32,299 bases of DNA, taken from assembly GCF_001559775.1 (NCBI RefSeq), contig NZ_LOHX01000141.1:1-32299 (forward strand), in the 5' to 3' direction. Below are positions 1 to 7,968 of this stretch, one piece after another (the first letter of the stretch is position 1; each line of letters opens with the position of its first letter). The notes under the pieces are model-generated. The model did not search any database. It was not told where the DNA came from and worked only from the letters and a program-made list of their open reading frames with translations. The stretch comes from Streptobacillus felis (GTDB lineage: Bacteria; Fusobacteriota; Fusobacteriia; Fusobacteriales; Leptotrichiaceae). Both the position numbers and the translations under genes were made by a program.

Positions 1-1
1 A

Positions 2-349
2 GGTTTAGATAGTAGAATTAAAGAAGACCATAAAGTATTATTAAAGTTGGATAACAAGATAGAAAATGGGAGATATTTACCATCATTTAATTTAGATTAT
101 GGATATAAGGATATTTTAAGTATTAGAAATATTATAGAGGATAAAGATATAAATACTAGTTTAGATATTAACTTAAAGTATAAAAATTTTTATTCAAGTA
201 TAGGATTTGATACAGACTATAAATCATTTAATCCTAGGGTAAACTTAGGTATAAACTTTGATATATCAAGATTAAATATAGATTCGTCTTTGGAATACAA
301 TAAAAGATTTAGAGCACTTTTTGCTTTGAAGTTTGATGTGGTAAAATAA
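2..349 (+). CDS. Outer-membrane beta-strand protein, C-terminal fragment
   Basis: The frame is open from the first bases of the window to a TAA at 347-349, so this is the 3' end of a gene that begins outside. About 115 residues are visible. They alternate polar and hydrophobic residues in short strands (LDINLKYKNF, YSSIGFDTDY, VNLGINFDIS, ALFALKFDVV), as in an outer-membrane beta barrel or a secreted beta-rich protein. The last residues are FDVVK rather than a terminal aromatic, so the usual BAM C-terminal signature is imperfect. A TTG at 47 is only an internal codon. I do not recognise the family. A hairpin terminator follows directly. Confidence 0.55.
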   Translation, partial: GLDSRIKEDHKVLLKLDNKIENGRYLPSFNLDYGYKDILSIRNIIEDKDINTSLDINLKYKNFYSSIGFDTDYKSFNPRVNLGINFDISRLNIDSSLEYNKRFRALFALKFDVVK

Positions 350-356
350 AAAATTG

Positions 357-397
357 AAAAAATCTAGCAAAAAATGTAAAAAAAGCTAGATTTTTTT
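357..397 (+). terminator. Rho-independent terminator after the first gene
   Basis: An 8-bp stem AATCTAGC (361-368) / GCTAGATT (385-392) runs into seven Ts (391-397). It ends the upstream outer-membrane gene and isolates it from the ribosomal operon. The weak -35 region of the rplB promoter would lie inside the right arm of this stem. Confidence 0.8.
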
Positions 398-401
398 ATT
401 T

Positions 402-415
402 AAATGTGATATACT
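402..415 (+). promoter_or_regulatory. Extended -10 promoter of the rplB operon
   Basis: TGATATACT at 407-415 is an extended -10 (TG, one base, TATACT). The -35 region near 387-392 (TAGATT) is poor, so the TG extension probably compensates. The predicted start near 422 places the first leader hairpin at the very 5' end of the transcript. The AAATGTGATATA context is shared with the gyrB promoter. Confidence 0.6.
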
Positions 416-421
416 AACTAA

Positions 422-537
422 GTTAGCAAGGTAAATTGCTAGAAATTATAGGTCGAAGTACGCCTTATTTCTATGCACTAAGAAGGTGCACACGAGGTAG
501 AGGTGTACATAAAAAATTTAGAAATTGGAGGGAAGAT
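422..537 (+). ncRNA. Structured 5' leader of the rplB operon (candidate cis-regulatory RNA)
   Basis: This stretch of about 115 nt between the promoter and rplB is not a known gene and folds well by eye. Hairpin 1 is TAGCAA (424-429) / TTGCTA (436-441). A 9-bp stem pairs 458-466 (GTACGCCTT) with 500-508 (GAGGTGTAC), with two G-U pairs. It encloses internal loops and an apical hairpin, TGCAC (474-478) / GTGCA (486-490), with a 7-nt loop. The ribosome binding site GGAGGG (528-533) lies just downstream. A stem, internal loop and apical stem before a ribosomal-protein operon is typical of autogenous r-protein leaders. The ligand (L2 or another product of the operon) is inference. Confidence 0.5.
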
Positions 538-1365
538 ATGCCTATTAAAAAATTAAAACCGATTACTAGTGGGACTCGGCATATGTCTATATTAGTAAAC
601 ACAGAATTAGACAAAGTTAGACCTGAAAAAACATTAGTTGAACCATTAAACTCAGCTTATGGTATTGACAACTATGGACACAGAACAGGAAGAAACAGAC
701 ACAAAGGACACAAGAGATTATACAGAGTAATCGATTGGAAAAGAAACAAATTAGGAATACCTGCAAAAGTTGCAAGCGTAGAATACGATCCTAATAGAAC
801 AGCGAATATTGCTTTATTACATTATGTTGATGGAGAAAAAAGATACATTTTAGCTCCTAATGGGTTAAAAAAAGGTGACACTGTACTTGCAGGAGAAAAT
901 GCAGACATCAAACCAGGTAATGCTTTAAAATTAAAAGATTTACCAGTTGGTACATTAATCCACAATGTTGAATTAATACCAGGTAAAGGTGGACAACTAG
1001 CGAGATCAGCAGGAACTGCAGCAAGACTTGTTGCAAAAGAAGGAACATACTGCCACGTTGAATTACCATCAGGAGAATTAAGATTAATTCACAAAGAATG
1101 TTTCGCAACAGTTGGAGTTGTTGGGAATTCAGAACACTCATTAGTTTCTTTAGGAAAAGCTGGAAGAAATAGACACTTAGGTAGAAAACCACACGTAAGA
1201 GGATCAGTAATGAACCCAGTAGATCACCCACACGGAGGGGGAGAAGGAAGATCACCTATAGGAAGAAAAGCACCAGTTACTCCTTGGGGTAAACCTGCTT
1301 TAGGTAAGAAAACTAGAGGTAAGAAAAATTCTGACAAATTTATAGTAAGAAAGAGAAAAAAATAG
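538..1365 (+). CDS. rplB: Large ribosomal subunit protein L2 (uL2)
   Basis: This 275-residue protein binds 23S rRNA near the peptidyl transferase centre. The N terminus [17 protein letters not shown] and the C-terminal [17 protein letters not shown] motif, which includes the conserved histidine region, are diagnostic. The length is normal for L2. The start is the ATG at 538, because GGAGGG lies 5-10 bases upstream. The frame stays open back to a TTG at 436, but that stretch is the structured leader and has no L2 homology. It is the first gene of the operon here. In most bacteria rplW precedes it, but no rplW, rplD, rplC or rpsJ is present upstream. Confidence 0.98.
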   Translation: MPIKKLKPITSGTRHMSILVNTELDKVRPEKTLVEPLNSAYGIDNYGHRTGRNRHKGHKRLYRVIDWKRNKLGIPAKVASVEYDPNRTANIALLHYVDGEKRYILAPNGLKKGDTVLAGENADIKPGNALKLKDLPVGTLIHNVELIPGKGGQLARSAGTAARLVAKEGTYCHVELPSGELRLIHKECFATVGVVGNSEHSLVSLGKAGRNRHLGRKPHVRGSVMNPVDHPHGGGEGRSPIGRKAPVTPWGKPALGKKTRGKKNSDKFIVRKRKK

Positions 1366-1392
1366 ATTAGTGTTATAAAGTAAGGAGGAAAA

Positions 1393-1656
1393 ATGGCTCG
1401 TTCATTAAAAAAAGGACCTTTTGCTGATCAATATTTATTCAAAAAAATTGAAGCACAAGGATCAAATAAATCAGTTATTAAAACATGGTCAAGAAGATCA
1501 ACTATATTTCCACAATTCATAGGATATACATTTGCTGTTTATAATGGTAAAAAACATATACCTGTATATGTAACAGAGGAAATGGTTGGACACAAACTTG
1601 GAGAATTTGCTCCAACAAGAACTTACCATGGTCACGGTAAAGATAAGAAAAAATAA
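1393..1656 (+). CDS. rpsS: Small ribosomal subunit protein S19 (uS19)
   Basis: This 87-residue S19 binds the 3' domain of 16S rRNA in the head of the 30S subunit, near S13. The N terminus [15 protein letters not shown], the central [15 protein letters not shown] and the C-terminal [17 protein letters not shown] are the family signature. Length is usual. It lies 27 bases after rplB behind a strong AAGGAGG site and is part of the conserved S10-operon order rplB-rpsS-rplV. Confidence 0.98.
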   Translation: MARSLKKGPFADQYLFKKIEAQGSNKSVIKTWSRRSTIFPQFIGYTFAVYNGKKHIPVYVTEEMVGHKLGEFAPTRTYHGHGKDKKK

Positions 1657-1699
1657 ACCTAGATAAATATTAGTAACTTTATACGAAAGGAGAAAACGC

Positions 1700-2032
1700 A
1701 TGCCAGCAGTAGCTAAATTACGTTATCAAAGATTAAGTCCTCAAAAAGCTAGATTAGTAGCTGATGTAATTAGAGGAAAAGATGCATTACTTGCATTAAA
1801 CATTTTAAGATTTACAAATAAAAAAGCAGCTCCATTAATAGAGAAAACATTAAGATCTGCAATTGCAAACGCAGAACACAACTTAGGATTAAACCCTGAA
1901 AACTTAATAGTTTCAAAAGTATTAATAGATAAAGGGCCTGTATTAAAAAGAATGAACCCAAGAGCAATGGGAAGAGCAGATATTATAAGAAAACCACTTG
2001 CACACATAACAGTTGAAGTGGATGTAAAATAA
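1700..2032 (+). CDS. rplV: Large ribosomal subunit protein L22 (uL22)
   Basis: This 110-residue L22 has an extended beta hairpin that lines the nascent-peptide exit tunnel. The N-terminal RYQRLSPQKARLVADVIRGK and the C-terminal hairpin region with KRMNPRAMGRADIIRKPLAHITV match the family, and the length is usual. The hairpin is intact, with no deletion of the kind linked to macrolide resistance evident by eye. The start ATG follows AAAGGAG, 43 bases after rpsS. Confidence 0.97.
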   Translation: MPAVAKLRYQRLSPQKARLVADVIRGKDALLALNILRFTNKKAAPLIEKTLRSAIANAEHNLGLNPENLIVSKVLIDKGPVLKRMNPRAMGRADIIRKPLAHITVEVDVK

Positions 2033-2054
2033 GAGTACATAAGGAGGTAAGTCT

Positions 2055-2714
2055 GTGGGACAAAAAGTAGATCCTAGGGGCATAAGAATCGGTATTGTTA
2101 AAACATGGGATTCAAAATGGTTTGCCAAAAAAGGGAAAGAATATTTAAATAATTTTCACGAAGATTTAAAAATAAGAGAATATATCAAGAAAAACTACTA
2201 CCAAGCTGGAATTTCTTCAATAGCTATTGAAAGAGTTTCTGAAAACGAAGTAACAGTAATAGTTTCTACTGGAAAAGCAGCAGTATTAATTGGTAGAAAA
2301 GGTGCTGAAATTACAGCATTAAGAGCACAATTAGAAAAAATGACAGGGAAAAAAGTTTTTGTAAAAGCTTTAGAAATTAAAAACCCTAACAAAGACGCAC
2401 AATTAGTTGCAGAAAGTATTGCAACAGCTATTGAAAAACGTGTGGCATATAAGAGAGCAGTACAACAAGCTATTCAAAGAGCTGAAAAAGCAGGAGTACT
2501 AGGAATTAAAGTAATGACTTCAGGAAGATTAAATGGAGCAGAAATAGCAAGAAGTGAATGGACATTATCAGGAAGAGTACCATTACATACTTTAAGAGCA
2601 GATGTTGATTATGCAACAGCTACAGCTCATACAACATATGGAGCATTAGGGATTAAAGTATGGATCTTTAATGGAGAAGTTTTACCTACTAAGAAGGAAG
2701 GGGGAACAGAATAG
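2055..2714 (+). CDS. rpsC: Small ribosomal subunit protein S3 (uS3)
   Basis: This 219-residue S3 is at the mRNA entry site of the 30S subunit. The N terminus [19 protein letters not shown], a KH type II domain with the GRKGAEI loop near residue 80, and the C-terminal domain with [13 protein letters not shown] are all present. The start is GTG, supported by AAGGAGG eight bases upstream. The TAG stop shares its last G with the GTG start of rplP (ATAGTG), so the two genes are probably translationally coupled. Confidence 0.98.
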   Translation: MGQKVDPRGIRIGIVKTWDSKWFAKKGKEYLNNFHEDLKIREYIKKNYYQAGISSIAIERVSENEVTVIVSTGKAAVLIGRKGAEITALRAQLEKMTGKKVFVKALEIKNPNKDAQLVAESIATAIEKRVAYKRAVQQAIQRAEKAGVLGIKVMTSGRLNGAEIARSEWTLSGRVPLHTLRADVDYATATAHTTYGALGIKVWIFNGEVLPTKKEGGTE

Positions 2715-3136
2715 TGTTAATACCTAAGAGAACTAAATATAGAAAACAATTTAGAGGAAGCATGGGAGGAATTGCAACTAAAGGTAACTATGTAGCATTC
2801 GGTGATTTCGGATTAGCTGCAAAAGAATTTGGTTGGATTACTTCAAGACAAATAGAAGCATGCCGTATTACAATAAATAGAACATTTAAAAGAGAAGGAA
2901 AAATCTGGATAAGAATTTTCCCTGACAAACCTTATACAAAAAGACCTGAAGGAACAAGAATGGGTAAAGGTAAAGGTAACGCAGAAGGTTGGGTAGCAGT
3001 TGTTAAAACTGGTAAAGTAATGTTTGAAGTTGGAGGAGTATCTGAAGAGAAAGCCAAAGAAGCATTAAGAAAAGCTGGACACAAACTACCTATCAAAGTT
3101 AAATTCGTAAGAAAAGAAGTAGGTGGTGATAAGTAA
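2714..3136 (+). CDS. rplP: Large ribosomal subunit protein L16 (uL16)
   Basis: This 140-residue L16 sits at the tRNA A-site side of the 50S subunit. [14 protein letters not shown], the stretch [20 protein letters not shown] and the helical C terminus are diagnostic. The arginine after FPDKPYTK is in its conserved place. The GTG start overlaps the rpsC stop by one base, and the TAA stop overlaps the rpmC ATG (TAATG). It therefore sits in a tightly coupled rpsC-rplP-rpmC run. Confidence 0.98.
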   Translation: MLIPKRTKYRKQFRGSMGGIATKGNYVAFGDFGLAAKEFGWITSRQIEACRITINRTFKREGKIWIRIFPDKPYTKRPEGTRMGKGKGNAEGWVAVVKTGKVMFEVGGVSEEKAKEALRKAGHKLPIKVKFVRKEVGGDK

Positions 3137-3327
3137 TGACAGTTAAAGAAGTTAGAGATTTAGATTTAAATCAGTTAGAATCACAAGTAAAAGAATTAAA
3201 ACATGAATTGTTTAATTTAAAGCTACAAAAAACTCTTGGACAATTACAAAACACAGCACAAATAAGAAAAGTAAAAAGAGACATAGCTAGAATGAAAACA
3301 ATATTAACAGAAAAAACTGGAAAATAG
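3136..3327 (+). CDS. rpmC: Large ribosomal subunit protein L29 (uL29)
   Basis: This 63-residue, two-helix L29 sits at the exit-tunnel rim beside L23. The N-terminal helix, the central ELFNLKLQKTLGQLQNT motif and a basic second helix (IRKVKRDIARMKTIL) match the family. Its ATG overlaps the rplP stop by one base. Small size and position between rplP and rpsQ are as in other S10 operons. Confidence 0.96.
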   Translation: MTVKEVRDLDLNQLESQVKELKHELFNLKLQKTLGQLQNTAQIRKVKRDIARMKTILTEKTGK

Positions 3328-3339
3328 GAGGATTCTCAC

Positions 3340-3594
3340 GTGGAAAGAAACGAAAGAAAAGTCAGAGAAGGAATCGTAGTTTCTGATAAAATGGATAAAA
3401 CAGTTGTAGTTGTTGAAAATACAATGAAACTACATAAGTTATATAAAAAGAGAGTAAAAACTTCTAAAAGATATAAAGCTCATGATGAGTTAAACGAATG
3501 TCGTGTAGGAGATAAAGTAAGAATAATGGAAACTAGACCTTTAAGTAAAGATAAAAACTGGAGAGTAGTTACTATCTTAGAAAAGGCAAAATAA
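3340..3594 (+). CDS. rpsQ: Small ribosomal subunit protein S17 (uS17)
   Basis: This 84-residue OB-fold protein binds 16S rRNA helix 11 and is needed early in 30S assembly. [19 protein letters not shown] and the segment [18 protein letters not shown], followed by [19 protein letters not shown], are diagnostic. It starts with GTG behind GGAGG, 12 bases after rpmC. In the classical layout it is the last gene of the S10 operon. The next gap (41 bases) holds no terminator, so transcription probably continues into rplN. Confidence 0.97.
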   Translation: MERNERKVREGIVVSDKMDKTVVVVENTMKLHKLYKKRVKTSKRYKAHDELNECRVGDKVRIMETRPLSKDKNWRVVTILEKAK

Positions 3595-3635
3595 TTTAAT
3601 AGATATTATTATTAAATGGGAGGAGGAACTATTAA

Positions 3636-4004
3636 ATGGTTCAACAACAAAGTATACTTAATGTTGCTGATAACACAGGTGCTAAAAAAATCATGGTTAT
3701 TAGAGTATTAGGTGGATCAAGAAGAAGATTCGGAAGAATAGGAGACGTTGTTGTAGCATCTGTTAAAGAAGCTATACCTAATGGAAGTGTTAAAAAGGGA
3801 GACGTTGTAAAAGCAGTTATAGTTAGAACTAAAAAAGAAGTTAAAAGAGTGGATGGTTCATATATAAAATTTGATGATAATGCAGGAGTTATCCTAAATG
3901 CATCAATGGAAATGAAAGGGACAAGAATTTTTGGACCTGTTGCAAGAGAATTAAGAGCGAAAAACTTTATGAAAATAGTATCACTTGCACCAGAAGTACT
4001 TTAG
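3636..4004 (+). CDS. rplN: Large ribosomal subunit protein L14 (uL14)
   Basis: This 122-residue L14 forms part of the intersubunit bridge and contacts L19. The N terminus [18 protein letters not shown], the [19 protein letters not shown] block and the C-terminal [13 protein letters not shown] are family hallmarks, and the length is exactly the usual one. It is the first gene of the spc segment. Its ATG follows GGGAGGAGG. There is no clear promoter in the short gap after rpsQ. Confidence 0.98.
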   Translation: MVQQQSILNVADNTGAKKIMVIRVLGGSRRRFGRIGDVVVASVKEAIPNGSVKKGDVVKAVIVRTKKEVKRVDGSYIKFDDNAGVILNASMEMKGTRIFGPVARELRAKNFMKIVSLAPEVL

Positions 4005-4020
4005 GAAGGAGGAATTTTTT

Positions 4021-4404
4021 GTGATTAAATCTAAAATAAAATCAGTTCCTAAGAAATTACATGTTAAAACTGGAGATACAGTTGTAGTAATTAGTGGAAG
4101 AAGTAATAATGACAAAAGAAGTAATAAATCTTCTCAAATGGGAGATAAAGGAAAAATAGGAAAAGTATTAAAAGTATTCCCTAAACTTGGAAAAGTAGTA
4201 GTTGAAGGTGTAAATGTTAAGAAAAAACACTTAAAACCTAATGCTATGAACACACAAGGTGAGATTGTAGAGAGAGAAGTACCAATTTTCTCATCTAAAG
4301 TAATGTTATGGGATGAAAGCGTAAAAAGCGCTACAAGAGTGAGATATGAAATAAAAGATGGAAAAAAAGTAAGAATTTCAGTTAAATCTGGAAAAGAAAT
4401 ATAA
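4021..4404 (+). CDS. rplX: Large ribosomal subunit protein L24 (uL24) with loop insertion
   Basis: L24 is an assembly initiator that binds 23S rRNA near the tunnel exit. The KOW core (KTGDTVVVISG ... KGKIGKVLKVFPKLGKVVVEG) and KKKHLKP are clear. The best start is the GTG at 4021, eight bases after GGAGG (4008-4012). An upstream ATG at 3985 would sit inside rplN and lacks homology. The 127-residue protein is longer than the usual 100-105 because about 15 polar residues (roughly 27-41, RSNNDKRSNKSSQMG) interrupt the KOW loop, and the C terminus is also a little extended. The reading frame is intact, so this looks like a lineage feature rather than an error. Confidence 0.96.
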   Translation: MIKSKIKSVPKKLHVKTGDTVVVISGRSNNDKRSNKSSQMGDKGKIGKVLKVFPKLGKVVVEGVNVKKKHLKPNAMNTQGEIVEREVPIFSSKVMLWDESVKSATRVRYEIKDGKKVRISVKSGKEI

Positions 4405-4422
4405 GGGAAGGAGGATACCTAA

Positions 4423-4977
4423 ATGTCTACAAAATATATGCCTAGATTACAAAAAGCATACAAAGAAACTATGGTATCAGCATTAATGAAAGAATTAGGA
4501 CTTTCTAACATTATGGAAGTACCTAAATTAGATAAAATAATAGTAAATATGGGACTTGGGGAGGCAGTAAATAACCCTAAATTAATAGATACAGCAGTTA
4601 AAGAATTAGCACAAATTACAGGACAAAAACCAGTTGCAAGAAAAGCTAGAAAATCTGAAGCTGGATTTAAATTAAGAGAAGGTCAATTAATAGGTGCTAA
4701 AGTTACTTTAAGAAAAGAAAGAATGTATGAATTCTTAGATAGATTAGTAAGTGTTACTTTACCAAGAGTAAGAGACTTTGAAGGAGTTTCATCTCGTGGA
4801 TTTGATGGAAGAGGAAACTACACTTTAGGATTAAAAGAACAAATTATCTTCCCTGAAATCGAAATAGATAAAGTTGATAAAGTATTAGGAATGGGAATTA
4901 CATTCGTAACAACTGCTAAGAATGATGAAGAAGGAAGAGCATTATTAAGAGCATTTGGAATGCCATTTGCAAAATAA
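4423..4977 (+). CDS. rplE: Large ribosomal subunit protein L5 (uL5)
   Basis: This 184-residue L5 binds 5S rRNA and contacts P-site tRNA in the central protuberance. The N-terminal [10 protein letters not shown], the [11 protein letters not shown] segment, [22 protein letters not shown] and the [19 protein letters not shown] block are diagnostic. The length is close to the usual 178-180. It lies 18 bases after rplX behind GGAGG. Confidence 0.98.
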   Translation: MSTKYMPRLQKAYKETMVSALMKELGLSNIMEVPKLDKIIVNMGLGEAVNNPKLIDTAVKELAQITGQKPVARKARKSEAGFKLREGQLIGAKVTLRKERMYEFLDRLVSVTLPRVRDFEGVSSRGFDGRGNYTLGLKEQIIFPEIEIDKVDKVLGMGITFVTTAKNDEEGRALLRAFGMPFAK

Positions 4978-4998
4978 TAAGGAGGTGCAAAAGAATTT

Positions 4999-5286
4999 AT
5001 GGCTAAAAAAGCAATGGTTCAAAAAAATCTAAAAATAGAAAAAACTATAGATAAATATGCAGCTAAAAGAGCTGAATTAAAAGCAAGAGCTAAACAAGGA
5101 GATAGAGAAGCACTTATAGAATTATCTAAATTACCTCGTAATGCATCACCTACAAGACATAGAAATAGATGTCAAGTAAATGGTAGACCAAGAGGGTTTA
5201 TGAGAGAATTTGGAATATCAAGAGTAATGTTTAGACAATTAGCTGGTGAAGGTATGATACCTGGAATCAAAAAATCAAGCTGGTAA
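4999..5286 (+). CDS. rpsN: Small ribosomal subunit protein S14 (uS14), zinc-independent long form
   Basis: This 95-residue S14 belongs to the 30S head. The C-terminal half, [23 protein letters not shown], is the family signature. The protein is the long form and keeps only one cysteine in the motif where zinc-binding S14 has two CxxC pairs. It is therefore the C-minus type, which does not need zinc. The spacing from AAGGAGG (4979-4985) to the ATG is rather long at about 13 bases, but no better start lies in frame. Confidence 0.97.
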   Translation: MAKKAMVQKNLKIEKTIDKYAAKRAELKARAKQGDREALIELSKLPRNASPTRHRNRCQVNGRPRGFMREFGISRVMFRQLAGEGMIPGIKKSSW

Positions 5287-5306
5287 TATTTGAGAGGAGG
5301 ACAAAC

Positions 5307-5702
5307 ATGCATTTAACAGATCCTATTGCAGATATGTTAACAAGAATTAGAAATGCTAATATTGCAAAACATGACAAGGTTGCAATACCATTTTCTAAAA
5401 TAAAAGAAAGTATCGCAAATATATTAAGAAATGAAGGATATATATCAGAATACGAAATAAGAGAAGAAGGAAGTATAAAAGATATAGTTGTAACTTTAAA
5501 AACTGTTGATGGTGAACAAGTTATAAAAGGATTAAAAAGAATTTCTAAACCAGGAAGAAGAGTTTACTCTTCAGTAGAAAGCCTACCTAAAGTATTAGGT
5601 GGTTTAGGAATAGCAATCGTTACTACACCCAAAGGTGTTTTAACTGATAAAGAATGCAGAAAGCAAAGTGTTGGTGGAGAGGTTCTTTGTTACGTTTGGT
5701 AA
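5307..5702 (+). CDS. rpsH: Small ribosomal subunit protein S8 (uS8)
   Basis: This 131-residue S8 binds the central domain of 16S rRNA and in E. coli represses the spc operon. [14 protein letters not shown] at the N terminus and the C-terminal [20 protein letters not shown] plus GGEVLCYVW are diagnostic. The length is usual. A 47-base gap follows before rplF, without an obvious hairpin. Confidence 0.98.
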   Translation: MHLTDPIADMLTRIRNANIAKHDKVAIPFSKIKESIANILRNEGYISEYEIREEGSIKDIVVTLKTVDGEQVIKGLKRISKPGRRVYSSVESLPKVLGGLGIAIVTTPKGVLTDKECRKQSVGGEVLCYVW

Positions 5703-5749
5703 TATAGCCTAAACACTTCTGGAAATTTACGCATATAAGGAGGAGAATA

Positions 5750-6283
5750 ATGTCAAGAGTAGGTAAAAAACCTATTACTATACCTAAAGGTGTAGAAATT
5801 ACAAATGAAGGTAATGTATTTACAGTAAAAGGACCAAAAGGTACTTTAACTAGAGAATTATCTTCAGAAATTAAAGTAAATATTGAAAACAATGAAATAA
5901 CTTTTGAAAGACCAAATGACTTACCTAATATTAGAGCGTTACATGGAACTACAAGAGCTAATGTTAATAACATGGTAGTTGGAGTTAGTGAAGGATTCAA
6001 AATTAAATTAGAGTTAGTTGGGGTTGGATACAGAGTAGCTGCTAATGGTAAAGGTGTTACTATGGCACTAGGATATTCACATCCAGTTGAAATAGCTCCA
6101 ATTGAAGGTATTACTTTTACAGTAGAAGGGAATACTAAATTAACTGTAGAAGGAATTGACAAACAATTAGTTGGTCAAGTAGCTTCAGATATAAGATCTA
6201 AGAGAGCACCAGAACCTTATAAAGGCAAAGGGGTTAAATATGCTGATGAGAAGATAAGAAGAAAAGAAGGTAAGAAAGGATAG
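5750..6283 (+). CDS. rplF: Large ribosomal subunit protein L6 (uL6)
   Basis: This 177-residue L6 has two homologous domains and lies near the sarcin-ricin loop. [42 protein letters not shown] and the C-terminal [26 protein letters not shown] are hallmarks. The ATG follows AAGGAGGAG. A long open frame on the opposite strand (5623-6162) is a shadow and has no protein character. Confidence 0.98.
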   Translation: MSRVGKKPITIPKGVEITNEGNVFTVKGPKGTLTRELSSEIKVNIENNEITFERPNDLPNIRALHGTTRANVNNMVVGVSEGFKIKLELVGVGYRVAANGKGVTMALGYSHPVEIAPIEGITFTVEGNTKLTVEGIDKQLVGQVASDIRSKRAPEPYKGKGVKYADEKIRRKEGKKG

Positions 6284-6295
6284 GAGGTAGTCTAA

Positions 6296-6658
6296 ATGAT
6301 TAAAAAAGTAGATAGAAACTTAGCAAGAGTTAGAAAACATAAAAGTATAAGAGCTAAAATCAGTGGAACACCTGAAAGACCTAGACTTACTGTTTATAGA
6401 AGTTTATCTAACATCTTCGCTCAATTAATTGACGATACAACAGGAAAAACATTAGTATCAGCTTCAACTATTGAAAAAGGTAATAAAGTAGAACACGGTT
6501 CTAATGTAGAAGCTGCAAAATTAATAGGAAAAAGAATAGCTGAAAAAGCTAAAGATGCTGGAATTACTAAAGTAGTATTCGATAGAAGTGGATACATTTA
6601 TACTGGAAGAGTAAAAGCATTAGCAGATGCTGCAAGAGAAGCAGGATTAGAATTCTAA
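6296..6658 (+). CDS. rplR: Large ribosomal subunit protein L18 (uL18)
   Basis: This 120-residue L18 binds 5S rRNA. The basic N terminus ([18 protein letters not shown]), [23 protein letters not shown], and the C-terminal [28 protein letters not shown] are the family pattern. It lies 12 bases after rplF behind AGGAGG. Confidence 0.98.
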   Translation: MIKKVDRNLARVRKHKSIRAKISGTPERPRLTVYRSLSNIFAQLIDDTTGKTLVSASTIEKGNKVEHGSNVEAAKLIGKRIAEKAKDAGITKVVFDRSGYIYTGRVKALADAAREAGLEF

Positions 6659-6677
6659 TAGGATAGGAGGATTTATT

Positions 6678-7175
6678 TTGGCAAGAGAAGTTAAAACTAA
6701 CGAATACAAAGAAAAACTTTTAAGAATTAGTAGAGTTTCTAAAACTGTTAAAGGGGGAAGAAGAATTTCATTCTCAGTACTTGCAGCAGTTGGAGACGAA
6801 AACGGAAAAGTTGGAATAGGATTAGGAAAAGCAAATGGAGTACCTGAAGCTATAAGAAAAGCTATTGCAGGTGCTAAGAAAAATATGATAAATGTATCAT
6901 TAAAAGGTGGAACTTTACCACACGAACAAATTGGAAAATTTAACGCTACATCAGTTTTATTAAAACCAGCTTCAAAAGGGACTGGGGTTATCGCTGGGTC
7001 AGCAACTAGGGAAATTTTAGAATTAGTAGGTGTAACTGACGTACTAACTAAAATAAGAGGATCTAAAAATAAAGATAATGTTGCAAGAGCTACATTAGAT
7101 GGATTAAAAAAATTAAGATCAATAGAAAAAGTTGCTAAACTTAGAGGTAAAACTGTAGAAGAAATTTTAGGATAA
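6678..7175 (+). CDS. rpsE: Small ribosomal subunit protein S5 (uS5), TTG start
   Basis: This 165-residue S5 is involved in decoding accuracy and the mRNA entry helicase activity. The dsRBD-like N-terminal domain ([28 protein letters not shown]), the loop with [12 protein letters not shown] and the C-terminal [14 protein letters not shown] are clear. Initiation is at TTG (6678-6680), eight bases after AGGAGG. No ATG lies nearby in frame, and the residues after the TTG ([12 protein letters not shown]) fit the family's N terminus. Confidence 0.97.
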   Translation: MAREVKTNEYKEKLLRISRVSKTVKGGRRISFSVLAAVGDENGKVGIGLGKANGVPEAIRKAIAGAKKNMINVSLKGGTLPHEQIGKFNATSVLLKPASKGTGVIAGSATREILELVGVTDVLTKIRGSKNKDNVARATLDGLKKLRSIEKVAKLRGKTVEEILG

Positions 7176-7193
7176 GGCTAGGAGGATAGATTA

Positions 7194-7373
7194 ATGACTA
7201 AAGTAAATATAACACTTGTAAAAGGAATTAATGGAAGAAAGCCTAACCATATCGCAACAATTAAATCTTTAGGTTTAAGAAAAATTGGTCAAACTGTAGA
7301 ACACAATTTGACTGCAGATATAGAAGGTAAAATTAAATTAGTTTCTTATTTAGTTAAAGTAGAGGAGGTTTAA
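7194..7373 (+). CDS. rpmD: Large ribosomal subunit protein L30 (uL30)
   Basis: This short 59-residue frame (ATG 7194, TAA 7371-7373) encodes L30. It reads [20 protein letters not shown], then the family motif [16 protein letters not shown] and a beta strand ([14 protein letters not shown]). Position between rpsE and rplO is the conserved one. The ATG follows AGGAGG. The ribosome binding site of rplO (GAGGAGG) is inside the last codons of this gene, so the two are likely coupled. Confidence 0.96.
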   Translation: MTKVNITLVKGINGRKPNHIATIKSLGLRKIGQTVEHNLTADIEGKIKLVSYLVKVEEV

Positions 7374-7377
7374 ATCA

Positions 7378-7914
7378 ATGAATCTTAATGAATTAAGACC
7401 TGCCGAAGGATCAAAAAGAGATAGAAAGAGAATCGGTAGAGGACATGGAACTGGTTGGGGTAAAACTGCTGGTAAAGGTCACAATGGACAAAAACAAAGA
7501 TCTGGTACATACGTATCTGCTGCGTTTGAAGGAGGGCAAATGCCTTTAATCAGAAGAGTTCCTAAAAGAGGATTCTCAAATTCTGTATTCCAAAAAGACA
7601 TGGTAGTAATTAACTTAAAAGACATAGTAGATAAATTTAATGATGGAGAAGAAGTAACTTTAGAATCTTTATTAGAAAGAAGAGTAGTTAAAAATGCTAA
7701 CTTCATTACTAAAGAAACTGGAGAAAGAGTATACACTTCATTATTAAAAGTAATTGGAAATTACGAATTAGAAAAAGCATTAAAAGTTAAAGCACATAGA
7801 GTATCTAAAGGTGCTAAAGAAGCAATTGAAAAATTCAATGGTTCAGTTGAATTATTAGAAATCAAATCATTTGCAAATGTAGCAGGGAACGCTAAAGTAG
7901 TTGAAGGAGAGTAA
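7378..7914 (+). CDS. rplO: Large ribosomal subunit protein L15 (uL15)
   Basis: L15 is a late-assembly 50S protein. The glycine- and basic-rich N-terminal tail (MNLNELRPAEGSKRDRKRIG, then GRGHGTGWGKTAGKGHNGQK) and the FEGGQMPLIRRVPKRGF motif are diagnostic. At 178 residues it is about 30 longer than the usual 144-150. The extra length is spread through the C-terminal half, including a segment around ITKETGERVYTS. The start is only four bases after rpmD. A short hairpin with a T-run overlaps the stop codon. Confidence 0.97.
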   Translation: MNLNELRPAEGSKRDRKRIGRGHGTGWGKTAGKGHNGQKQRSGTYVSAAFEGGQMPLIRRVPKRGFSNSVFQKDMVVINLKDIVDKFNDGEEVTLESLLERRVVKNANFITKETGERVYTSLLKVIGNYELEKALKVKAHRVSKGAKEAIEKFNGSVELLEIKSFANVAGNAKVVEGE

Positions 7915-7931
7915 GTATTACTTACTTTTTT
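7910..7931 (+). terminator. Weak hairpin with T-run between rplO and secY
   Basis: AGTAAG (7910-7915) / CTTACT (7921-7926) with a 5-nt loop, followed by TTTTTT, overlaps the rplO stop. The stem is short and AT-rich, so partial termination (attenuation of secY) is more plausible than a full stop. No good promoter is seen between here and secY. Confidence 0.4.
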
Positions 7932-7968
7932 CCTGTTTACATAATAATATAGAATAGAGGTGATTTCT

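Noticed and set aside
436-537. In-frame N-terminal extension of L2 from TTG 436
   Set aside because: It has no L2 homology and coincides with the structured leader. The ATG at 538 has a strong ribosome binding site.
3985-4020. Longer L24 starting at ATG 3985
   Set aside because: It overlaps the end of rplN and lacks homology. GTG 4021 has GGAGG at the right distance.
5623-6162. Minus-strand open frame of 179 codons antisense to rplF
   Set aside because: It is a shadow of a conserved gene, with a low-complexity product, and no ribosome binding site or promoter supports it.
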